12,769 nt of DNA from Oscillospiraceae bacterium (GTDB taxonomy: Bacteria > Bacillota_A > Clostridia > Oscillospirales > Oscillospiraceae): NCBI GenBank assembly GCA_017550765.1, contig JAFZOC010000260.1, forward strand, positions 1 through 12,769, in the 5' to 3' direction. Each line of letters opens with the position of its first letter. Position 1 is the stretch's first letter. The notes under the pieces were generated by a model, which was given only the letters and a program-made list of their open reading frames with translations, made no database searches and had not been told where the DNA came from. This document shows, piece by piece, positions 7,153 to 12,769 of this stretch. A program made the position numbers and the translations under genes.

Positions 7153-7842
7153 TCAGTCGGCGTAGACCAGCTCCATGCGGAAGGCGGGGCTGTCCACTCG
7201 ACCGCTCAGACAGCAGCGGCCGCCTTCCCGGCCCCAGCTCAGCTGCAGCAGGTCGCCTTCCCGGGCCTCGGACACGTACTCCGTCACCGCCGAGCGCAGG
7301 GGGCGGCCTGTGGTGCCCAGCAGCCGCTCGGCCAGATCGTAGTAGCGGGTGTTGTTCATGTGCCCGTTCTCGTCCAGCACGGCGGCGGACACGGTGGTCG
7401 CGGCGCGCTCCGTCTCCGGGAGCTTCCCCGGGGCGGCGGGCCGGCGGCTCTCCAGCCCCGTCGTCAGGGGCTCGATCGTGACGCCCCGCTCCGCCGGGAT
7501 CGCCATCTTCCGGGTCTGCCGGTCCACCACGGACCATATCGCGCAGCCCGCGATCAGGAGCTGGCCGTACCCGCTCTCGATGCGGTACCAGCGCGGGCAC
7601 ATGCCGTGGCGGGTGGGGCCGGGCCAGGTGCGCACCAGCAGCGCCTCCCCGGGCTCCGGCCAGCGCAGGACCTCCACCCCGTGGCGGACGATCACCCACA
7701 TGACCCCCAGCTCCGCCATCACCGTCTCGCCGTAGCCGATCTGGCGGCAGTGGTCCCCGGACACCTTCTGGATCAGGCGGAAGAGATCTCCCGCGCAGAG
7801 CCCCGAGGGGGATACCGTCACCTTTTCTTCAAAGATCTCCAT
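7153..7842 (-). CDS. Acyl-ACP thioesterase (FatA/FatB-like)
   Basis: Hydrolyses fatty acyl-ACP to free fatty acid in the cytoplasm, ending chain extension. With 229 residues it is the usual size of bacterial double-hotdog acyl-ACP thioesterases. The second hotdog carries LDENGHMNNTRYYDLAE, in which Asp157, Asn159 and His161 match the DxNxH catalytic pattern of plant FatB; Glu192 (YVSEA) is the likely fourth residue. ATG 7842 is chosen because GGAGG (7848-7852) lies 5 bases upstream; two ATGs at 7854 and 7857 lack a ribosome site and would overlap the gene before it. The upstream gene stops at 7844, leaving one base between (TGAgATG), so translation is probably coupled. It is the last gene of a three-gene operon. 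Chain-length preference cannot be read. Confidence 0.9.
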   Translation of the reverse strand: MEIFEEKVTVSPSGLCAGDLFRLIQKVSGDHCRQIGYGETVMAELGVMWVIVRHGVEVLRWPEPGEALLVRTWPGPTRHGMCPRWYRIESGYGQLLIAGCAIWSVVDRQTRKMAIPAERGVTIEPLTTGLESRRPAAPGKLPETERAATTVSAAVLDENGHMNNTRYYDLAERLLGTTGRPLRSAVTEYVSEAREGDLLQLSWGREGGRCCLSGRVDSPAFRMELVYAD

Positions 7843-7843
7843 C

Positions 7844-9535
7844 TCAGCCTCCATCATACCAGAGGACGCAGTAGTCCCCCATGTCTTGCTTTTGCCAGCC
7901 CCGGGGCAGATCCTCCGGGAGATCCGCGCGCTTTTGCACCCAGACCGTGTCGCGGCGGGGCGCGGCGAAGTCTTCCGGCGCGATGTTCCGGTAGACGAAG
8001 CGCTCCCGGTAGGTGATGGGATCGTCCGTCTCGCCTTGGAAGTACTGAGCGTCGATGTCCAGCTCGAACAGAGTCAGGATCTCGCTGACGTCCCGGCTGC
8101 CCCGATACTGCGCGTCGGGGCTGATCGCGATCCGGTCGCTGTCCCGGTCGGCGGCGCAGCTCACCGCCTGGAGGAAGTCCTGGTAGAACAGCCCCGAGAT
8201 CCGCTCCGACCAGGGGCCGAAATAACTGTGGAAGAAGAGCGCGGCCAGGAGCAGGGAGCTCGCCAGCAGCGGCCAGCCGGTCCAGGCGCGGTGCTGGACC
8301 AGCGCGTGGGCGCCGATGACGATGGCCAGGATGTTGGCGTAGAAGAGGATGTTGATGCGGTTGACGTTCACCCGGTCGACGCAGAGCCCCGTCACCAGCG
8401 CGCAGACCCAGAACAGCAGCAGCAGCCGGTAGCCCAGCCGCTGACGGGGCTGGCTGGCGCGGAGGGAGCGCAGGGAGATCAGCGTCAGGCCCAGCAGGCC
8501 CAGCGGCCAGGTGCAGCGATAGACCGTCCCGAAGCCGTCGATCGCGTTCCAGGGCAGGTCCGGCCCCTGGTAAAAGCCCGCGTTCCAGAGCGCTAGAGCG
8601 TTGACGCGCAGCTGTTTCCATGGCTGTGGCGAGAAGAAGATCAGGTCTCCCGAGCGGACGCTCTGGGGGAAGAAGGGCAGGGTGACGAAGGGCAGCTCCA
8701 CCGTCTCCCAGCCCAGGGCGTTGATCAGCATGGTGCCGTAGATCGGCCAGGAGAGGCCGAAGTAGATGAGCATGCAGAGGAAGACCTGCCCGCCGCGGAT
8801 CCAGCGGCCGCGGCGCAGCAGAGCGCAGGCGCCCAGCAGGAACAGCGGCACCGGGATGAAGGCCACGCCGTAGCTGTACATGCACAGGGCGAAGAAGACC
8901 ATGGACCAGCCCAGCGCGGCGGGCCGCCGTGTGCTGTGCCACAGCAGCGCCAGCCCGATCAGGAAACAGTGGGGGAAGAGGTTGCAGTCCAGGGCCCAGC
9001 GGCTCTGCATGAAGTGCCAGGGGCAGATCGCCAGGAACAGCAGGCCCATGAGGGCCGCCCGCCGGGAGACGAGGCCCCGCAGCAGCCCATAGGCCGCCGC
9101 CATGCCGCCGAAGCTCCACAGCAGCATGGGCAGCCGCGCCGTCACGGCGTCCATGCCGAAGAGCCAGAAGAAGGGCACCATGCAATAGCTCAGCAGGACG
9201 CTCATCTGGCCGTAGCCCCAGGCGGTGAAGTGGGCCGGGAGCCAGGTCCCGAAGCGGTCGGTGCCGTACCGGGCCAGGGCCAGGGCGTCCACCGCGGCCA
9301 TGGCGCCGTCCTGGTTGAAGCCGCAGGGGACGCTGCCGAAGCGGTAGATCCTGAGCAGCGAGAAGAGCAGGATCAGCGCCCAGAGCGTGAGCCGGAAGGG
9401 CAGACTGGGCGGCGGGTCGATCTCCGTGGCGGCGGCGAGGGCCGTGGATCGCTCCCGGCGCGTGGCGGTCGATGCCAGGAGATAGACGGCCAGCGCCGCG
9501 AACAGCAGCGTGCAGCAAGTGTTGAGGATCTCCAT
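7844..9535 (-). CDS. GT-C-fold membrane glycosyltransferase-like protein (GT39/ArnT type)
   Basis: A polytopic membrane protein of 563 residues with about 11-12 hydrophobic segments and a soluble C-terminal tail from about residue 455. The first external loop after helix 2 reads VPCGFNQDGAMAAVDALAL (69-87), the position where GT-C enzymes of the PMT/ArnT/GT39 group place their acidic catalytic residue, so Asp76 is the candidate. The segments GTDRFGTWLP (91-100), TARLPMLLW and PWHFMQSRWALDCNLFP (172-188) are also typical of that group. Such enzymes move a sugar from a polyprenyl-phosphate donor to protein or lipid on the outer membrane face. The in-frame extension to 9787 is rejected because it overlaps the upstream gene. 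GGGGAG (9542-9547) lies 6 bases before ATG 9535 and touches ATG 9541, so 9535 is preferred. Substrate and acceptor are unknown. Confidence 0.8.
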   Translation of the reverse strand: MEILNTCCTLLFAALAVYLLASTATRRERSTALAAATEIDPPPSLPFRLTLWALILLFSLLRIYRFGSVPCGFNQDGAMAAVDALALARYGTDRFGTWLPAHFTAWGYGQMSVLLSYCMVPFFWLFGMDAVTARLPMLLWSFGGMAAAYGLLRGLVSRRAALMGLLFLAICPWHFMQSRWALDCNLFPHCFLIGLALLWHSTRRPAALGWSMVFFALCMYSYGVAFIPVPLFLLGACALLRRGRWIRGGQVFLCMLIYFGLSWPIYGTMLINALGWETVELPFVTLPFFPQSVRSGDLIFFSPQPWKQLRVNALALWNAGFYQGPDLPWNAIDGFGTVYRCTWPLGLLGLTLISLRSLRASQPRQRLGYRLLLLFWVCALVTGLCVDRVNVNRINILFYANILAIVIGAHALVQHRAWTGWPLLASSLLLAALFFHSYFGPWSERISGLFYQDFLQAVSCAADRDSDRIAISPDAQYRGSRDVSEILTLFELDIDAQYFQGETDDPITYRERFVYRNIAPEDFAAPRRDTVWVQKRADLPEDLPRGWQKQDMGDYCVLWYDGG

Positions 9536-9537
9536 GC

Positions 9538-10302
9538 TCATCTCCCCAGCGTGAAGTGGCGGCAGAAGGCGTTCACCGAGCGGCGCTCCTTCTGGATGGC
9601 CGGCAGCATCGCCTCCGGGTCCGTGATGACGCAGCCGTTGAGCCGGCGGACGCCCAGCTCCAGCAGCGCCGGGCACAGGGGGACCGTGGGCCCGGTGAGG
9701 ACGACCTCGGCGTCCCGGCAGAGCTCCAGGAGCCGGGGCATGGTCTTGTTCACCCAGGCGCTGCCCGTGATCACGGCCACGTCGCACTTGGGCAGCAGAT
9801 ATTCGCAGGCGCTGTCCGGGTAGTCGCCCTCCTTGGGCTCCCGCTCCAGGATGACATAGTCCTTCGCCTGGGCGGCCAGGGCCTCGGTGATGCCGCCGTG
9901 GTGGATCAGGTGCCCCACGAAGGCCAGACGCTTGCCCCGCAGCTCCACGCCCTCCAGGGCGCTGTCCGTATAGCGGGCGCCCAGCGCCTCGATCCGCGCC
10001 TCGGTGTTGTAGCAGGCGTTGACCGCGGCCATGCCGGCGCTGGCCTCCTCAAAGTTCCAGGAGAGCACGGCCCGGGCGGCCTCCCGGACGGGGAGGCCCT
10101 CCAGCGTCTCATAGAGCGGCGGGCGGCTCTCGCCCAGAGTGTGCATGGCGACGCCGGTCTGGCCGTTCTCCAGCACGGCGGCGGTCCAGGCTACGCCCCG
10201 GACGATGCGCGCCACGCGCAGTTGCCCGTCGGGCAGGCCGTCCAGGAGAGCGTCGTAATAGGGCAGTCGCTCCGGCAGGATCTCATGGCAGGTCGTAGTC
10301 AC
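9538..10302 (-). CDS. DUF4213/DUF364 protein (putative heavy-metal chelation family)
   Basis: A cytoplasmic protein of 254 residues with the two-part layout of this family: an N-terminal DUF4213-like domain (about 5-90, including VRGVAWTAAVLENGQTGVAM) and a Rossmann-like DUF364 domain (about 95-250, including GKRLAFVGH, AVITGSAWVNKTMPRLLEL and LTGPTVPLCPALLELGV). The family name refers to a suggested metal-chelating role from structure; no reaction is established. GTG 10302 is chosen because AGGAGG sits 7 bases upstream; the TTG at 10320 would fall almost at the predicted transcription start. It is the first gene of the operon, with its stop overlapping the ATGA of the next reading frame. The family assignment is from recalled motif patterns. 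Confidence 0.82.
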   Translation of the reverse strand: MTTTCHEILPERLPYYDALLDGLPDGQLRVARIVRGVAWTAAVLENGQTGVAMHTLGESRPPLYETLEGLPVREAARAVLSWNFEEASAGMAAVNACYNTEARIEALGARYTDSALEGVELRGKRLAFVGHLIHHGGITEALAAQAKDYVILEREPKEGDYPDSACEYLLPKCDVAVITGSAWVNKTMPRLLELCRDAEVVLTGPTVPLCPALLELGVRRLNGCVITDPEAMLPAIQKERRSVNAFCRHFTLGR

Positions 10303-10332
10303 AGGCGGCCCTCCTCTCAATAGTTTTTCCCT

Positions 10333-10361
10333 ATTCTACCGCAGGGCCGGGAGAAAGGCAA
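10333..10361 (-). promoter_or_regulatory. Promoter of the DUF364/GT-C/thioesterase operon
   Basis: On the minus strand TTGCCT (10356-10361) and TAGAAT (10333-10338) are 17 bases apart, matching 4 of 6 and 5 of 6 consensus positions. The start would be near 10326, which leaves a leader of about 24 bases ahead of GTG 10302 and supports that start over the TTG at 10320. A 10-bp inverted repeat directly abuts the -35 box. Confidence 0.72.
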
Positions 10362-10362
10362 G

Positions 10363-10386
10363 CCCCCGGCGCTCTCGCGCCGGGGG
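10363..10386. repeat. 10-bp inverted repeat beside the operon -35 box
   Basis: Arms CCCCCGGCGC (10363-10372) and GCGCCGGGGG (10377-10386) surround TCTC. The element begins one base from the -35 box of the leftward operon. It could be a binding site or a strong structure. No T-run of note follows on the plus strand, and no gene ends nearby, so a terminator role is unlikely. Confidence 0.7.
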
Positions 10387-10466
10387 GAGGGACCGGAGAG
10401 GCGCGCCGGGGAGGGGGCTCGTGCGGCGGCGAGAGGGCGGGGATGCGGGGGGAGACGGATGGCCAC

Positions 10467-10487
10467 GCCAGTGACGCGGTCACTGGC
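10467..10487. promoter_or_regulatory. 9-bp palindrome, candidate operator
   Basis: GCCAGTGAC (10467-10475) and GTCACTGGC (10479-10487) are exact inverted arms around GCG. Size and symmetry fit a dimeric repressor site, and it lies in the region between the two divergent promoters, about 105 bases from one and 170 from the other. No regulator gene is present in the window, so the assignment rests on symmetry alone. Confidence 0.45.
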
Positions 10488-10505
10488 TCGCCATGACAGG
10501 GGAGG

Positions 10506-10591
10506 GCGCGAGGATGTGCTGGGGCGCGGGCGTTGAGCTGGTCACGGTGTGTCATTCGTCTGCCTTGCGCGAGGATGCGCAGGGGCGCGGG
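10506..10591. repeat. 25-bp direct repeat pair in the divergent spacer
   Basis: Units at 10506-10530 and 10567-10591 differ at only two of 25 positions (GCGCGAGGATG at the start, GGGGCGCGGG at the end) and are 61 bases apart start to start. They lie in the long 410-base spacer between divergent genes. The rest of this spacer (10592-10653) is GC-rich with short GGAGACGG repeats; I see no gene in it. Confidence 0.7.
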
Positions 10592-10653
10592 GGCGCGCCG
10601 GCAAGGGGCGGCGTACAGCAGCGCAGGAGAGGAGACGGCGCGGAGACGGCCTC

Positions 10654-10682
10654 TTGCGCAGGCGCAGCGTCTGTGCTACACT
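10654..10682 (+). promoter_or_regulatory. Extended -10 promoter of msrA
   Basis: TTGCGC (10654-10659) and TACACT (10677-10682) are 17 bases apart, and TGC directly precedes the -10, the extended -10 pattern that compensates for a weak -35. The start would be near 10689, about 24 bases before the msrA ATG. Confidence 0.68.
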
Positions 10683-10712
10683 GGGGGCGAGACGACACAA
10701 GGAGGCGAGCGT

Positions 10713-11225
10713 ATGCAGAAGACGATCTATCTGGCGGGGGGCTGCTTCTGGGGGACCCAGAAGTTCTTCGACCAGTTCGAGGGCGTGCTGGAGACGGAGG
10801 TGGGCTATGCCAACGGACCCACCGAGAGCCCCAGCTATCAGGAGGTCTGCCGCAGTTCCGGCCACGCCGAGACCGTGCGCATCGTCTACGACCCGGCGAC
10901 GGTCAGCCTGACGCAGCTGCTGGACTGGTATTTCCTCACCGTGGACCCCACCGCCTACCACCGGCAGGGGGGCGACATGGGGATCCAGTACCGCACCGGG
11001 ATCTACTACTCCGAGCCCGGGCAGCTCGAGGAGATCCGCGCCCGGTATGCCCGGGAGCAGGCCAAATACAAGGCGCCGCTGCTGGTGGAGGTCGGGCCGC
11101 TGGAAAACTTCTATCCCGCGGAGGGCTACCACCAGAAGTATCTGGACAAGGACCCCGGCGGCTACTGCCACATCGCCCCGGAGTTGCTGCATCTGGCGGA
11201 GCGGGGAGAGCAGGACGAGCGCTGA
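10713..11225 (+). CDS. msrA: Peptide-methionine (S)-S-oxide reductase
   Basis: Reduces the S-form of methionine sulfoxide in proteins and free methionine, repairing oxidative damage in the cytoplasm. The 170-residue protein begins with the MsrA active-site motif GGCFWG, with Cys11 as the nucleophile. Other family segments are YQEVCRSSGHAETVRIVYDP (41-60), GDMGIQYRTGIYYS (87-100), and AEGYHQKYLDKDPGGYCHI near the end, which supplies Cys152 as a possible resolving residue. ATG 10713 has AGGAGG at 7-base spacing; the upstream extension of the frame is GC-rich spacer and is rejected. No MsrB domain is fused. An unknown gene follows 44 bases later and is probably co-transcribed. Confidence 0.96.
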   Translation: MQKTIYLAGGCFWGTQKFFDQFEGVLETEVGYANGPTESPSYQEVCRSSGHAETVRIVYDPATVSLTQLLDWYFLTVDPTAYHRQGGDMGIQYRTGIYYSEPGQLEEIRARYAREQAKYKAPLLVEVGPLENFYPAEGYHQKYLDKDPGGYCHIAPELLHLAERGEQDER

Positions 11226-11269
11226 TCGAAGGATACACGGCGAAAGATACGCAGACAGGAGGGGCGGAT

Positions 11270-12091
11270 ATGGAGGACAGAACGATCCTGCTCTGGAGCC
11301 AGAGCGTCCAGGGGATGGCCGGCGGGAAGCGCATGCATCTGGGCGAGACGGCGAGCTGGTACCCGCAGGAGCAGCGGGTCCGGATCCGGAGCTGGGGGCC
11401 CAGAGGGGAGTCGACAGAGGAGATCTCCCTGCCGGCGAGCGCGAAGACCGAACTGAGCGTGCTGCAGCATCTGAAGAGCCGGGGGATCTCCGTGCCGTTC
11501 GATACGCTCCGCCGGGCCAAGGAGAAGAGCGTCCCCAGCGCTGAGGGCCCCGGGTCGCTGCTGCTGCCCGATGGGACCAGGATCCGCGCGAACGATACGA
11601 GGCTTTCCATCAGCCGACTGGAGCAGCAGGGCTATACGGAGCATCGGTTCTTCCTGCGCGGACAGGAGCTCGCCAGGATCGGCATCTACCCCTATCGCTA
11701 TACCAGCGTCAGCATGAGCGCCATGGGTCGGGAGCTCCTCTGCCAGTACGAACAGGGAAAGCCCCCGGCTCCCGGCGCGGCGGCGCGCGAGGTGCGCGAT
11801 AACGTTAGCATGCAGACGCTCCTGCGTGTCTTCGTCCGGCAGCCCGCGGTCCATACGATCCAGATGGAGAACGGCTCGCTCCAGGTGGAGCGCGGCGATG
11901 TGCGTGACATCTTCGTCTATGAGCACCGCCATGTGGGGTGGTGGGCTCGCGAGGGTCGCCGGGAGGAGATGCCCCCGTTCCCAGAGGACGCGGGGGAGCC
12001 CTACGCCCTGCTGGAGATCTACCGGGATCTCCCCGCCGACGCGATCCTGGCCATGCTGCTCTATCCCTTCCTGGGCTTGGAGGATCGCTGA
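11270..12091 (+). CDS. Hypothetical protein, 273 residues, unknown function
   Basis: I do not recognise this protein. It starts at ATG 11270 with AGGAGG (11257-11262) at 7-base spacing, and the frame stays open to a TGA just before a strong terminator, so it is very likely a real gene. There is no signal peptide and no membrane segment. The sequence is rich in Arg and Glu, with a beta-rich look in the middle (SLLLPDGTRIRANDTRL, HRFFLRGQELARIGIYPYRY) and a C-terminal helix-like part (LLEIYRDLPADAILAMLLYP). The gene follows msrA closely with no terminator between, so the two are probably one transcript. Function is not inferred. Confidence 0.78.
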   Translation: MEDRTILLWSQSVQGMAGGKRMHLGETASWYPQEQRVRIRSWGPRGESTEEISLPASAKTELSVLQHLKSRGISVPFDTLRRAKEKSVPSAEGPGSLLLPDGTRIRANDTRLSISRLEQQGYTEHRFFLRGQELARIGIYPYRYTSVSMSAMGRELLCQYEQGKPPAPGAAAREVRDNVSMQTLLRVFVRQPAVHTIQMENGSLQVERGDVRDIFVYEHRHVGWWAREGRREEMPPFPEDAGEPYALLEIYRDLPADAILAMLLYPFLGLEDR

Positions 12092-12116
12092 GCGGGCGTC
12101 GCAGCCGGCGACATCG

Positions 12117-12160
12117 AAAAAACGGCACAGGGACGGTCATCCGACCGTCCCTGTGCTTTT
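12117..12160. terminator. Bidirectional rho-independent terminator
   Basis: A perfect 14-bp stem (12125-12138 with 12143-12156) closes an ATCC loop. On the plus strand it is followed by TTTT (12157-12160), and on the minus strand by six Ts (A run at 12117-12122). It sits between the convergent unknown gene and the aminotransferase gene and would serve both. It is the clearest terminator in the window. Confidence 0.92.
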
Positions 12161-12199
12161 GTCATGTCCGGTGCACCCGGCCCGCCGCGCGATGCGCGC

Positions 12200-12769
12200 T
12201 CACGCCGCCAGGAGCTTCTCCAGGGCGGCCAGGCGCATGCTGACGCAGTAGATCTCCATGGCCTTCTCCAGCTGCTCGATGGGCGGCAGAGAGGGAGCCA
12301 CGCGCATGTTGCTGTCCAGAGGATCTTTCCCGTAGGGGAAGGTGGCGCCTGCGCCGGTCAGGGTCAGGCCCGCCTCCTTGCAGAGCTTCCAGGTGGCCTT
12401 GGCGATGCCGGGCATGGTGTTGACGCTGACGAAGTAGCCGCCCTTGGGGCTCTCCCAGCGGGCGATGCCCAGCGGCGCGATCTCCCGCTCCAGGGTGTCC
12501 AGCACGCAGCGGAACTTGGGCCCCAGGATGGCCGCATGGCGCTGCATCAGGGCCAGGACACCGGCCTTGTCCTTCAGATAGCGGACGTGGCGGAGCTGGT
12601 TGACCTTGTCGTAGGAGATGATCTGCACGCCGATGAGCTTCTGCAGGTAAGCCTGGTTGGCTTCCGAGCAGGCCATGCAGGAAATGCCGGCACCGGGGAA
12701 GGTGACCTTCGAGGTGGAGGCAAATTCGAAGACCATGTCCTCGTTGCCGTATTTGGCGCACTCCTTGAG
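12200..12769 (-). CDS. PLP-dependent aminotransferase, C-terminal part (5' end outside window)
   Basis: A class I/II fold aminotransferase, of which the last 189 residues are visible; the frame is open to the window edge, so the ATG at 12736 is an internal Met. FASTSKVTFPGAG just after it contains the lysine (SxSK) expected to bind pyridoxal phosphate, and ESPKGGYFVSV, LTGAGATFPYGKDPLDSNMRVAPSLPP carries the C-terminal substrate-carboxylate arginine (NMRVAPS). The pattern resembles the AspT/MocR-like aspartate aminotransferase subgroup found in actinobacteria and Firmicutes; this sub-assignment is recalled and less certain than the family. The gene ends in TGA about 40 bases from the shared terminator. 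Confidence 0.88.
   Translation of the reverse strand, partial: LKECAKYGNEDMVFEFASTSKVTFPGAGISCMACSEANQAYLQKLIGVQIISYDKVNQLRHVRYLKDKAGVLALMQRHAAILGPKFRCVLDTLEREIAPLGIARWESPKGGYFVSVNTMPGIAKATWKLCKEAGLTLTGAGATFPYGKDPLDSNMRVAPSLPPIEQLEKAMEIYCVSMRLAALEKLLAA

Noticed and set aside
9536..9787. Upstream in-frame extension of the GT-C protein
   Set aside because: It overlaps about 250 bases of the DUF364 gene, is Arg/Gly/Pro/His-rich like a shadow, and a good ribosome site supports ATG 9535.
10388..10653. A small RNA gene or small ORF in the long divergent spacer
   Set aside because: No promoter with its own terminator and no open frame with a ribosome site could be found; only repeats are visible.
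10493..11269. Plus-strand extension of the unknown gene back through msrA
   Set aside because: The segment overlaps msrA in another frame and reads as Arg/Gly-rich shadow; AGGAGG directly precedes ATG 11270.

Overview
The window is GC-rich (C/G-heavy third codon positions throughout) but uses Firmicutes signals: strong AGGAGG-type ribosome sites and near-consensus sigma-A promoters (for example TTGACA-17-TATACT). Together with a clostridial-looking leucine-rich-repeat lipoprotein, a FatA/B-like bacterial acyl-ACP thioesterase and a MATE pump, this suggests a high-GC member of the Clostridia, probably an Oscillospiraceae-like gut organism. That placement is an inference from style, not from a marker gene.

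Layout. 1-961 (+): 3' part of metG, then a terminator. 1089-2525 (+): a lipoprotein with a leucine-rich-repeat-like domain. 2526-2719: two long hairpins and a 19-nt-spaced duplication between convergent genes. 2720-4201 (-): malQ, with its own promoter at 4259-4287. 4317-4382: a 23-bp tandem repeat followed by an inverted copy. 4494-5426 (-): a PfkB-family kinase. 5427-5579: a GC-rich spacer with five CCGCGG sites. 5580-6932 (-): a MATE transporter with a very strong promoter. 7063-7125: overlapping hairpins, including the terminator of the next unit. 7153-10302 (-): a tight three-gene operon transcribed in the order DUF4213/DUF364 protein, GT-C-like membrane glycosyltransferase, acyl-ACP thioesterase. 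10303-10712: a divergent regulatory region with two promoters, a hairpin, a palindrome and a 25-bp direct repeat. 10713-12091 (+): msrA and an unrecognised 273-residue protein. 12117-12160: a bidirectional terminator. 12200-12769 (-): the 3' part of a PLP-dependent aminotransferase that runs off the window.

How the genes fit together. Most are separate housekeeping functions: tRNA charging, maltodextrin metabolism, sugar or nucleoside phosphorylation, efflux, methionine sulfoxide repair and amino-acid transamination. The only tightly coupled unit is the DUF364/GT-C/thioesterase operon, in which the stop codons touch or overlap the next start; no pathway is known to me that joins these three. 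I see no phage, transposon, CRISPR, tRNA or rRNA features, and no clear new defence or mobile system. The less ordinary content is that operon, the unknown gene after msrA, and the repeat-rich intergenic spacers.
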